Of a DNA stretch of 24,421 nt, positions 6,808 through 13,792 are shown piece by piece. The notes below the pieces were generated by a model. The model had not been told where the DNA came from. It made no database searches and saw nothing but the letters and a program-made list of their open reading frames with translations. Each line of letters opens with the position of its first letter. The stretch's first letter is position 1. A program made the position numbers and the translations under genes. The DNA comes from Pseudomonadota bacterium (GTDB lineage Bacteria; Pseudomonadota; Alphaproteobacteria; Sphingomonadales; Sphingomonadaceae), in contig JAEZIO010000067.1 in assembly GCA_023436615.1 (NCBI GenBank), positions 1 through 24,421 of the forward strand. Reading direction: 5' to 3'.

Positions 6808-8019
6808 TCACGCGCTCTCGCCGACTCGAGGTTTCCACAGGATTGGACCGTAGGCGATGAGGAAGAGGAGAAGCGCACTGCCCCAGGCGAGCCCTGCGAT
6901 TTCCATGCCAAGCGAGTAATCGACCAAATTTAGCGGCGCCAAGACCCTGAGCAGCGCGCCGATCGTGACGAGCGCGTAGATCGCGACCGTCGGGCCGTTG
7001 GCGCGAAGCTCGCGCCCGGTATGGCCCAGCGTGGCTCGCGTCATCACAGCCAGGATCATCGTTGCCATGGCACCGGCCGTCAGCGCGTGGATTGCCGCGC
7101 TTCGGGGCATGAGGCCGCCCATCGCGAGCCCCAGAAGGAGCAGGCCTGCCGGCACCCAGGCGTAGCCGAGGTGAAGGATCGCCACGAGCGGATCCGACAG
7201 CGTGCGGATTCCGCCCCAGCGGGCGAGACGTACCGCCTGCAAGCTGCTCGCGAGGAGGAGCACGCCGGCCGTCATCCAGCCGGCTGGCGCGGTCATCCAC
7301 CACAGCAGCGCAAAGCCCGTCACCGCGATCACTGCGAGATCGAACTTGCCCGGCTGGGTCGGAAGGCCCCGTCTCATTCCCTGCTTCACCATCCAGTTGC
7401 GCGTGAACGAAGGCGTGATCCGGCCCCCAATCAGCGAAATCATCATGACGACGAGCGAAAGCGCGAGCATCCAGCCGAGGTCTCCAGCGCCGACGATCCC
7501 CGTGATCGCTGCATAATCGACGGCGTCAGCGAGTCCGAACAGCAGGACCATCCCGACGACCGGCAGGTTGCGATTGTTCGCGGCAAGCACCTCCCGCGCT
7601 CCGAGCGCGGCAAGCACGAGGAAGAAGCCGATGTCGAGCACGGCGGCAAGGAGCAGGCCGGTGACGCCGGAAAACAGAAGCGCGACGCGCGCGGCGACCC
7701 ACGAGCCGAACAGTGCGACGAGCGGCACCCCCGCGATCGGCAGCCGACCCGTCCAGTTGGGAATCGCCGTCAGCAGAAATCCCGAGACGATCGCTCCGAC
7801 GAACCCGAACAGCATTTCGTGCCGGTGCCAGGCAAGCGGGTCTATCGCGGTGGGCAGCTCTATGGCTCCCGCAAGCGAGCAGAGCCAGAGCGCGAGGGCG
7901 ATCACCGCCCAGGCCGCGCCTCCGAAAAAGAAGGGACGGAATCCACCGCGAAGGAACGGTGGGGACGCCGCCATGCGCCGCCGCCTCAGTGCAAGCATCT
8001 GCTCGCCGCGAGTGATCAT
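6808..8019 (-). CDS. nnrS: NnrS family heme-copper membrane protein
   Basis: NnrS proteins are polytopic inner-membrane heme/copper proteins linked to nitric oxide tolerance and denitrification. This 403-aa copy has the typical N-terminal FLRGGFRPFFFGGAAWA stretch, then WHRHEMLFGFVGAIVSGFLLTAIPNWTGR, the strongest family signature with candidate metal-ligand histidines, and about twelve hydrophobic spans. GGRITPSFTRN near the middle is also typical. The ATG at 8017-8019 overlaps the stop of a 57-aa upstream ORF by ATGA, so translation is probably coupled. No FNR-type box is seen before this two-gene unit; it is divergent from fixL. Function in NO protection is from family knowledge; the context of nitrate transport, Moco and FixLJ fits. 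Confidence 0.93.
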   Translation of the reverse strand: MITRGEQMLALRRRRMAASPPFLRGGFRPFFFGGAAWAVIALALWLCSLAGAIELPTAIDPLAWHRHEMLFGFVGAIVSGFLLTAIPNWTGRLPIAGVPLVALFGSWVAARVALLFSGVTGLLLAAVLDIGFFLVLAALGAREVLAANNRNLPVVGMVLLFGLADAVDYAAITGIVGAGDLGWMLALSLVVMMISLIGGRITPSFTRNWMVKQGMRRGLPTQPGKFDLAVIAVTGFALLWWMTAPAGWMTAGVLLLASSLQAVRLARWGGIRTLSDPLVAILHLGYAWVPAGLLLLGLAMGGLMPRSAAIHALTAGAMATMILAVMTRATLGHTGRELRANGPTVAIYALVTIGALLRVLAPLNLVDYSLGMEIAGLAWGSALLLFLIAYGPILWKPRVGESA

Positions 8020-8189
8020 CGGCCCGCCTTCGCCTTCCTGTCTGCCGCTTCGATGGCGCGATCGATCAGGCCAAGTGCGCGCAACCGCCCTTCCGCCTCG
8101 ACCCTCCGGCGATAGCGCGCAAGGCGTTCGGCCAGGTCGGCTGCGGCACCCTTGTCTGGGTCGGGACTGGCTGCGAGGATCTCGTCCAT
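8016..8189 (-). CDS. 57-aa hypothetical protein coupled to nnrS
   Basis: I translated this from the ATG at 8187-8189 to the TGA at 8016-8018. The protein is soluble and charged: it begins MDEILAASPDPDKG, continues with a probable helix rich in Arg and Glu (LAERLARYRRRVEAEGRL), and ends RKAKAGR. No membrane span, cysteine or metal motif is seen. Support for a real gene is the exact ATGA overlap with nnrS, GC-rich coding-like codon third positions, and the lack of another role for this space. I recognise no family. It may simply allow coupled translation of nnrS or be a small partner of it. Confidence 0.65.
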   Translation of the reverse strand: MDEILAASPDPDKGAAADLAERLARYRRRVEAEGRLRALGLIDRAIEAADRKAKAGR

Positions 8190-8291
8190 CTTCGCCTTCG
8201 ACCTAGCCTACCGGTCCGCGGCGTTGGATACGCAATTTCCCTAGGCGGCTGGAACTGCAACGTTTCGGCATTCGCTGCTAATGCCCACGCC
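8190..8291. promoter_or_regulatory. Divergent promoter region of the nnrS unit and fixLJ
   Basis: This 102-base space must hold promoters for both directions. I see no FNR-type box. A GGAAC at 8251-8255 is not followed by GTT at 16-18 bases, so it is not a convincing EcfG site. No Shine-Dalgarno sequence stands out before fixL. Confidence 0.4.
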
Positions 8292-9425
8292 ATGAACGAC
8301 CAGACGCCCGCACCGCAGTCGGAACCGGAGGCGCATCTGCGCTCGATCCTGGCCACCGTGCCAGATGCAATGGTCGTCATCGACGAAGCGGGATGCATTC
8401 TTTCGTTCAGCGCCGCAGCCGAGAAGATGTTCGGCTACGCCGAGGGTGACGTCGTCGGTCTGAACGTCAGCCTGCTCATGCCGTCGCCGGACCGCGATCG
8501 GCACGACCAGTACCTGCAGAACTACCTGCGAACAGGCAAACGCAAGATCATCGGCATCGGCCGCGTGACGACGGCCTTGCACAGCGACGGGCGAACCTTT
8601 CCAATCGAGCTTGCAGTCGGCGAAGCGTGGCTTGGCGACCGGCGTATTTTCACCGGCTTCATTCGCGACCTTACGGAGCGCCAGCAGACGCTACTTCGGC
8701 TTCAGGATCTCCAGTCCGAGCTCGCCCACGTCGGGCGGGTCAGCGAAATGGGTACGCTCGCGTCCTCGCTTGCTCACGAGCTCAACCAGCCGCTGACTGC
8801 CTTGTCCGCCTATTGTGAGACGGCGCGCGATCTGTTGCAGGCCGGCGCCGACCAGGAAACATTGGCGACAGTCCGCGAAGCCATGGATGAAGCTGCTCGC
8901 GAGGCCATTCGGGCCGGCCAGATCGTCCGACGGCTGCGCGACTTCATGAGCCGCGGCGAGTCGGAGCGCCACGTCGAGAGCCTGCAGCGGCTGATCAACG
9001 AAGCGAATGCGCTCGCGCTCGTGGGCTCGCGCGAGCATGACATCGACGTGCAGGTCTCGCTCGATCCCACGGCTGACCTCGTTATCGTCGACCGCGTCCA
9101 GATCCAGCAGGTCATGGTCAACCTCATCCGCAACGCGGTGGACGCGATGATCGACAGCGACAGCCGCTCGCTTGAAATCCGCACGCAGCGCGAAGGAAAC
9201 TACGTGCGTATTACCGTGGAGGACAGCGGCAGCGGCATCAGCGATGCCATTGCCTCGCAGCTGTTCCAGCCATTTGTAACATCGAAGCGCAACGGTATGG
9301 GGATTGGCCTGTCGATCTGCCGCACGATCGTCGAGGCGCACGGCGGCCGGATCTGGTTCGAGGAGGGGCGTTCGGCTGGAACGGCCTTCCATTTCACGGT
9401 GCCGAGCGGGGAAGCGACGAAATGA
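8292..9425 (+). CDS. fixL: FixL-type oxygen-sensing histidine kinase
   Basis: This 377-aa soluble kinase has one PAS domain (about 15-130) that closely follows the heme-PAS of rhizobial FixL: LLMPSPDRDRHDQY, IIGIGR, DGRTFPIELAVGE and FTGFIRDLTERQQ. The proximal heme histidine corresponds to H71 and the oxygen-gating Arg (BjFixL R220) to R91, at the same 20-residue spacing. The second heme-propionate Arg (BjFixL R206) is Asn77. A HisKA domain with phospho-acceptor H162 in AHELNQPL follows, then an ATPase domain (NLIRNAVDAM, DSGSGI, GMGIGLSI). No membrane spans are present, as in Bradyrhizobium FixL. Under low oxygen it should autophosphorylate and pass phosphate to FixJ, with which it overlaps by ATGA. 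Heme binding is inferred from these residues. Confidence 0.93.
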   Translation: MNDQTPAPQSEPEAHLRSILATVPDAMVVIDEAGCILSFSAAAEKMFGYAEGDVVGLNVSLLMPSPDRDRHDQYLQNYLRTGKRKIIGIGRVTTALHSDGRTFPIELAVGEAWLGDRRIFTGFIRDLTERQQTLLRLQDLQSELAHVGRVSEMGTLASSLAHELNQPLTALSAYCETARDLLQAGADQETLATVREAMDEAAREAIRAGQIVRRLRDFMSRGESERHVESLQRLINEANALALVGSREHDIDVQVSLDPTADLVIVDRVQIQQVMVNLIRNAVDAMIDSDSRSLEIRTQREGNYVRITVEDSGSGISDAIASQLFQPFVTSKRNGMGIGLSICRTIVEAHGGRIWFEEGRSAGTAFHFTVPSGEATK

Positions 9426-10036
9426 GCGGCGACGATCAAAGGCTCGTCCACCTGGTCGACGACGACGAGTCCGTTCGCCGCTCCGTTGGCTTCATGCTGA
9501 AGACCTCAGGCTATCAGGTTCGCGCATATGAAAGCGGTGTCGATCTGCTGAAGGCGGGCGCGCTCGAGCCCGGTTGCGTCCTCCTGGACATAAGGATGCC
9601 AGGAATGGACGGCCTCCAGGTCCAGGCGGAACTGGCGGGCAAGGGCGCGAACCTTCCTGTCGTGATCATGACGGGACACGGCGACGTTACGCTGGCCGTC
9701 CAGGCAATGAAGAGCGGAGCCGTCGACTTCATCGAAAAGCCGTTCGAGAAAGCCATCCTCCTGGAAGCCATCGAACATGGTTTCGACCGCCTGCGGAAAT
9801 CGACGCAGCGCCAGGACCGGGCGCAGGATGCCACGACCAAGCTCCGGGCGCTGACTCCGCGGGAGCGCGAAGTGCTCGATGGCCTCGCGAAGGGGCTGCC
9901 CAACAAGACGATTGCATTCGACCTCGGCATCAGCCCGAGGACGGTCGAGATCCACCGCGCAAATTTGATGGCCAAGCTCGGCGTACGCAGCCTCTCCGAA
10001 GCGCTTCGGATTATCTTCGCCGCGCAGGATCAGTAA
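9422..10036 (+). CDS. fixJ: FixJ-type response regulator
   Basis: This 204-aa regulator pairs an N-terminal receiver domain (residues 5-120) with a LuxR-type helix-turn-helix (about 140-200). The receiver has the acidic pocket DDD (13-15), phospho-acceptor D56 in LLDIRMPGMDG, the T in IMTGHGD and the conserved Lys in EKPF. The output domain has LTPREREVLDGLAKGLPNKTIAFDLGISPRTVEIHRANLMAKLG, close to rhizobial FixJ. It starts at an ATG overlapping the fixL stop by four bases, a standard co-translated pair. In rhizobia FixJ activates fixK, whose product binds TTGA-N6-TCAA boxes; fixK is not in this window, but three such boxes are. No terminator is evident in the 92 bases after the stop. Confidence 0.94.
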   Translation: MSGDDQRLVHLVDDDESVRRSVGFMLKTSGYQVRAYESGVDLLKAGALEPGCVLLDIRMPGMDGLQVQAELAGKGANLPVVIMTGHGDVTLAVQAMKSGAVDFIEKPFEKAILLEAIEHGFDRLRKSTQRQDRAQDATTKLRALTPREREVLDGLAKGLPNKTIAFDLGISPRTVEIHRANLMAKLGVRSLSEALRIIFAAQDQ

Positions 10037-10128
10037 GCTCGCGCTCCTTAGGTGTTATTACGGATTTCGCCTGCGGCGGAGCCTTATCATTGTCCCTCAT
10101 CGCCGTTACTCGATGGGGAAAAATCGTC

Positions 10129-10551
10129 ATGACCAGCCGCGTCAAACTGAGTGTCCTGCAAGCGCGGGACGAAATCGCATCCCCGCCTGCGCAGCGGGCC
10201 TGCAACGATCAAAGCTTCGAACTTCCCGCAGGCGTGTACGTCGCGATGGGGCTGATGTTTGCCGGCTTCGTCGGCATCCTCGCCTTCGCGTTCCGCTCCA
10301 ACATGGCGGTGTCCTACGGCGTCATCTTTGCGTTCATCGCGGCCTTCTTTGCCGTGCCTGCGCTATTCCCGCGAATGGCGCGCGGGCATAGCTCGAGCAA
10401 ATCGCTCGACTGGTACAGGTTTCGCGAAAAAGGCATCGCAACTGCAACAGGACATGCAACGAGCGGCGAGGCCACGATCCTGGTGCTGCTGCTTCCGTTC
10501 CTGATCATGTGCTTCGCGATTGCCGTCGCAACCATCGCGGCCCTGGTCTGA
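10129..10551 (+). CDS. 140-aa hypothetical membrane protein
   Basis: I do not recognise this protein. The ATG at 10129 has a GGGGAAAA run about 9 bases upstream. Residues 1-33 are soluble, spans lie at about 35-55 and 60-80, a polar loop (81-114, with KSLDWYRFREKGI) follows, and a third span ends the protein (115-138). One Cys lies before the first span (C25) and one in the third (C128). It starts 92 bases after fixJ, so it is probably a separate unit, and a strong hairpin follows the stop. A frame runs further upstream inside fixJ, but that part is a shadow. Its position beside fixLJ is suggestive only. Confidence 0.75.
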   Translation: MTSRVKLSVLQARDEIASPPAQRACNDQSFELPAGVYVAMGLMFAGFVGILAFAFRSNMAVSYGVIFAFIAAFFAVPALFPRMARGHSSSKSLDWYRFREKGIATATGHATSGEATILVLLLPFLIMCFAIAVATIAALV

Positions 10552-10576
10552 CGTCCCACCAACCTCGGCCGACCAC

Positions 10577-10605
10577 CCGCCTCGGCGCATAACGCGCCGG
10601 GGCGG
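10577..10605 (+). terminator. Strong GC hairpin after the 140-aa membrane protein gene
   Basis: CCGCCTCGGCGC (10577-10588) and GCGCCGGGGCGG (10594-10605) pair over 12 positions with one G-U wobble and a 5-base loop (ataac). A short ATTTG follows rather than a clear T run, so this may be a weak intrinsic or Rho-assisted terminator. It separates the upstream gene from mgtC. Confidence 0.5.
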
Positions 10606-10658
10606 ATTTGCGTTCGCGCCGCTCGGCAACCGAGCACGGCGACCAGCGTTTGCGCAGG

Positions 10659-11150
10659 ATGGAAGCCGGAGCTTTCGGGCCCGTCCACGTCACCTGGCTG
10701 GATGCGATTGCGCGGATCGGCGCAGCAACATTGCTTTCACTTGCGCTCGGAATGGAGCGCTTTCTCCGCAGAAAGCCCATCGATTTCCGTCCGTTCGTGA
10801 TCATCGCGGTCGCTGCCTGCGCCCTGACGCTCGGAATGAGCGAGTTCGGACACCGGACGACCGATCCCCAACTGAGCGTGGACGCCACCCGCGTGGTCAG
10901 CGGGGTGATGACGGGGATCGGGTTCATCGGCGCCGGCGCGCTGTTCCGCGAGCGCTACACGGTCTACGGCGCGGGCTCAGCCGCGTCGATCTGGGCGTCC
11001 GGCGCTATCGGCATCATATCGGGCTTCGGATTCCTCTGGCTCGCCTTTCTTCTCACGCTTGTGCTCGTGCTCGTACTCGGGCTGAGCCGCCCATTCACCA
11101 GCGATTACACGATCCGCGTGGAGGCGGCCGAGGATTCGGATGACGTCTAG
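10659..11150 (+). CDS. MgtC/SapB family membrane protein
   Basis: The MgtC N-terminal domain is visible: an N-terminal WLDAIARIGAATLLSLALGMER, then RRKPIDFRPFVIIAVAACALTLGM, then the signature TRVVSGVMTGIGFIGAGALFRE and GAGSAASIWASGAIGIISG, and a final hydrophobic span rich in Leu and Val. The usual soluble C-terminal ACT-like domain of true virulence MgtC is absent, making this the short SapB-type (163 aa). MgtC homologues are linked to low-magnesium growth and to modulation of membrane ATPases; the exact role here is unknown. I chose the ATG at 10659; an upstream TTG at 10608 in frame would add a charged tail and starts right at the foot of the hairpin. The stop is about 20 bases from the next gene, suggesting one operon. 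Confidence 0.85.
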   Translation: MEAGAFGPVHVTWLDAIARIGAATLLSLALGMERFLRRKPIDFRPFVIIAVAACALTLGMSEFGHRTTDPQLSVDATRVVSGVMTGIGFIGAGALFRERYTVYGAGSAASIWASGAIGIISGFGFLWLAFLLTLVLVLVLGLSRPFTSDYTIRVEAAEDSDDV

Positions 11151-11171
11151 CCGCGCCGCGAGGGTGGCGTG

Positions 11172-12026
11172 ATGTTCGAGCTCATGGTTCGCATCAGCCA
11201 GCTCGCGCTGCCCGTCTTCATCTATTGCACGATGGCCAACGTCGGCATGACGCAGCACCCGCGGCGGATCGCGCGATACTGGGGCGACTGGCCGTTCTAC
11301 GCGAAGATGATCGCCGCGAACTTCATCGCCGCGCCGTTGGTAATGTGGCTGCTGCTCAAGCTGTGGCCGCTGGAGCCACAGTTTGCCGCCGCTCTCGTCG
11401 TCTATTCGCTTTGTGCGGGGGCGCCATTCCTGATCAAGCTCACGGCAACGTCGAAGCACGACGTGGCGCTCGGGGCCGCAACGATGATGCTTCTCGTGCT
11501 GGCCACCATCGTCATCGTTCCGCTCGTGCTCCCAGCTCTCCTGCCTATGCTAAACGTGGACGCGGCCGGGATGGCGTGGTCGCTGGTGCGCCAGATGCTT
11601 CTTCCGATCGTCGCGGGCGCTGCATTCGCCGCCGTCGCACCGAAGCTCGCCAAGATGGTGCAGCCCTGGGTCGCGAAGATCGGCAACGTCGCGCTCAACG
11701 TCGTGCTGGTATCGACGATCGTCGGCCATTTGCCCGAGATGCCCGACATCATTCTTTCCGGGGCGCTGATCATCGGCCTCGTGTTCGTCCTCGCCGCATT
11801 CGGGATCGGCTACGCCGCCGGCTGGGGCAGTGACGCACTCGAGGATATCGGCGGGCTCGCCACCGCTCAGCGCAACACTGCCGCGGCAATGCTGATTGCC
11901 GTAAGCAGCTTTTCGGATCCGTCCGTGTTCGTTCTGATCACACTCGTCAGCACGCTCGGAATCGTGGCGCTCATCATCATCGCCAAATCGCTCAAATGCG
12001 ACAATGCGCAGGTCGCTCTGCTTTGA
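11172..12026 (+). CDS. BASS-family (bile acid:sodium symporter-like) transporter
   Basis: This 284-aa protein is almost entirely hydrophobic, with eight to ten spans. Features of the BASS/SBF fold include an N-terminal LMVRISQLALPVFIYCTMANVGM, SLCAGAPFLIKLTATSKHDVALGAATMMLLVLATIVIVPL, and the late GGLATAQRNTAAAMLIAVSSFSDPSVFVLITL, which matches the conserved crossover region of the family. Bacterial members move organic anions with sodium; the substrate cannot be read from sequence. The ATG at 11172 has GAGGGTGG upstream; a GTG lies one codon earlier. Its 3' end overlaps the SulP start by 31 bases, so the two transporters are co-translated. Moderate confidence on family, none on substrate. 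Confidence 0.8.
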   Translation: MFELMVRISQLALPVFIYCTMANVGMTQHPRRIARYWGDWPFYAKMIAANFIAAPLVMWLLLKLWPLEPQFAAALVVYSLCAGAPFLIKLTATSKHDVALGAATMMLLVLATIVIVPLVLPALLPMLNVDAAGMAWSLVRQMLLPIVAGAAFAAVAPKLAKMVQPWVAKIGNVALNVVLVSTIVGHLPEMPDIILSGALIIGLVFVLAAFGIGYAAGWGSDALEDIGGLATAQRNTAAAMLIAVSSFSDPSVFVLITLVSTLGIVALIIIAKSLKCDNAQVALL

Positions 12027-13714
12027 GGCAGCTTTCCGCGCCGCGCCGCAGCATCCTGCTGAAGGATTTGGGAGCGGGGCTGATCAACGGCGTCGTCAGC
12101 GTGCCCGACGGCCTGGCATCGGCGGCGCTCGCCGGAGTCAATCCTGTTGCCGGCCTTTACACGAGCGCGGTCGCGCCGATTGCCGGCAGCGCGCTGGTCT
12201 CCGCGCAGCGCATGCAGATCGCAACCACGAGCGCATCGGCGTTGGCGGCCGGAGAAGCGATCGGCCGATATGCGCCGGCCGAGCGTCTCGACGCACTGCT
12301 GCTGCTCACCGTCCTTGCCGGAGCATTGCTCGCGCTGTTCTGGATGCTGCGGATCGGTCGGCTGGTGAAATATGTATCTCAGGCCGTCATGACCGGCTTC
12401 CTCGTGGGGGTCGCCGTCGTGCTGATCCTCGACCAGTCCGCGCCCCTGGTCGGTTACGATCCGCCCGGCGGTAGCGAACCTTTCCAGTTCTGGTCGCTCC
12501 TGAGCAACCTCGGTCGCATCGACTTGCGCACTCTGGCGGTCGGAAGCCTGGCACTGGTCCTCGCTGCAACACTCCAGAGGTCGCGGCTTCGAAGCTGGTC
12601 TTCGCTGATCGCGATGGTCGTGCCGACCGTCGCGGTGCTGATGCTCGGCTGGTCGGGAGTCCGCACCGTGTCGGATGTCGGCGGCGTCGGCGGCGGGCTG
12701 CCCTTCCCGCGCTTGCCGTCACTCTCCCTGATTACCGCCGACCTCTTGTTCGCGGCTTTCGCCCTGGCGGCGATTATCGCCATCCAGGGCGCGGGTGTCA
12801 GCCAGAGCATGTCGAACATCGACGGCAGCAAGATCAGCGTCGATCGCGACATGCTTGCACAGGGCGCCAGCAACATCGCGGCCGGGCTGTTTTCCGGCAT
12901 ACCGGCGGGCGGGTCCGTAGGGCAGTCGGCGCTCAACGTTTCGGTAGGCGCGCAAACACGCTGGTCGGGGATTTTCGGTGGGCTATGGATGATCGCAATC
13001 CTCCTCTTCCTGTCGGCGCCCGTGGGACTCGTCCCGATGACAGTGCTCGCGGCGCTGATGATCATTGCCGGTATCAGCGCCATCGACCTCGGCGAAGCGC
13101 GGTCGATCTGGGCGGTCGGCTGGCCCGCGCGGACGGCAGCGATCGTTACATTTCTCGCGAGCCTGTTCTTCTCTTTGAGCGCGGCGATCCTTGTCGGCGT
13201 TCTGTTGTCGGCGACGCTCAGCGTGGTCCGCGCGGCCAATGACGTCACTCTCAAGTGGCTTCGCCCCGCCGCTGACGGCGGCCTCCTCGAATGTCCGTTG
13301 CCTACAACTGTCGGCGAAGCGGGCGGAGTGATCGTCGTGAACATCCACGGCAGCCTGTTCTTCGCCGGCGCTCGGACTCTGGCTGAGCGGCTGCCAACGC
13401 CCGAGGGAGCGGAACGGCCGGTCGTCATCCTGCGCATGCGCGGCCACAGCCAGGTCGGCGCGACGCTGGTCGACGTTCTTGATGATTATGCGGAGCGCCT
13501 CGCTGCGGCCGGCGGCCGGCTCTATCTCAGCGGCATCGACTCATCGCTGCTGGCGCCGCTGATGCGGGCCAGCAAGCTGCGGGACGGCAATGACCCCGTC
13601 TTCTACGGAGCGACGGAGCGGCTGGGCGAGTCCACCGAGCGCGCCGTGAGCGACGCGAAAGCGTGGCGATATGCGCCCGCCGGAAACTCGAGCTCGGCGA
13701 AGGACAAGGGCTGA
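11996..13714 (+). CDS. SulP family anion transporter with STAS domain
   Basis: SulP proteins move sulfate, bicarbonate or related anions across the inner membrane. This 572-aa protein has the SulP core: LINGVVSVPDGLASAALAGVNPVAGLYTS (about 27-55), the FQAI-like VSQAVMTGFLVGVAVVLILDQ region, the long central IAIQGAGVSQSMSNIDGSKISVDRDMLAQGASNIAAGLFSGIPAGGSVGQSALNVSVGA stretch, and a C-terminal STAS domain (about 440-560) with VVILRMRGHSQVGATLVDVLDDY. Downstream lies an arylsulfatase, which makes sulfate a plausible substrate, but bicarbonate cannot be excluded. The ATG at 11996 lies within the preceding transporter gene (31-base overlap); a TTG start a little downstream is possible. The C-terminal tail is Ser/Lys-rich and probably disordered. 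Confidence 0.9.
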   Translation: MRQCAGRSALRQLSAPRRSILLKDLGAGLINGVVSVPDGLASAALAGVNPVAGLYTSAVAPIAGSALVSAQRMQIATTSASALAAGEAIGRYAPAERLDALLLLTVLAGALLALFWMLRIGRLVKYVSQAVMTGFLVGVAVVLILDQSAPLVGYDPPGGSEPFQFWSLLSNLGRIDLRTLAVGSLALVLAATLQRSRLRSWSSLIAMVVPTVAVLMLGWSGVRTVSDVGGVGGGLPFPRLPSLSLITADLLFAAFALAAIIAIQGAGVSQSMSNIDGSKISVDRDMLAQGASNIAAGLFSGIPAGGSVGQSALNVSVGAQTRWSGIFGGLWMIAILLFLSAPVGLVPMTVLAALMIIAGISAIDLGEARSIWAVGWPARTAAIVTFLASLFFSLSAAILVGVLLSATLSVVRAANDVTLKWLRPAADGGLLECPLPTTVGEAGGVIVVNIHGSLFFAGARTLAERLPTPEGAERPVVILRMRGHSQVGATLVDVLDDYAERLAAAGGRLYLSGIDSSLLAPLMRASKLRDGNDPVFYGATERLGESTERAVSDAKAWRYAPAGNSSSAKDKG

Positions 13715-13721
13715 ACCGGCC

Positions 13722-13747
13722 GGAACCGCGCTCCGCCACCGTCCGTT
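13722..13747 (+). promoter_or_regulatory. Candidate EcfG-type general-stress promoter of the sulfatase-USP pair
   Basis: GGAAC (13722-13726), 17 bases, then CGTT (13744-13747) matches the GGAAC-N16/17-CGTT promoter recognised by alphaproteobacterial EcfG sigma factors. It lies in the 78-base gap after the SulP gene and about 45 bases before the sulfatase ATG. Flanking sequence is GC-rich, so chance occurrence is possible. Confidence 0.5.
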
Positions 13748-13792
13748 CGCCGTTAGCGCCCCTCAATCGACCGCCGGGCGAAAGGACAAGAA

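Noticed and set aside
8251..8270. EcfG-type promoter for fixL (GGAAC at 8251-8255)
   Set aside because: No GTT at 16-18 bases; the only GTT lies six bases later.
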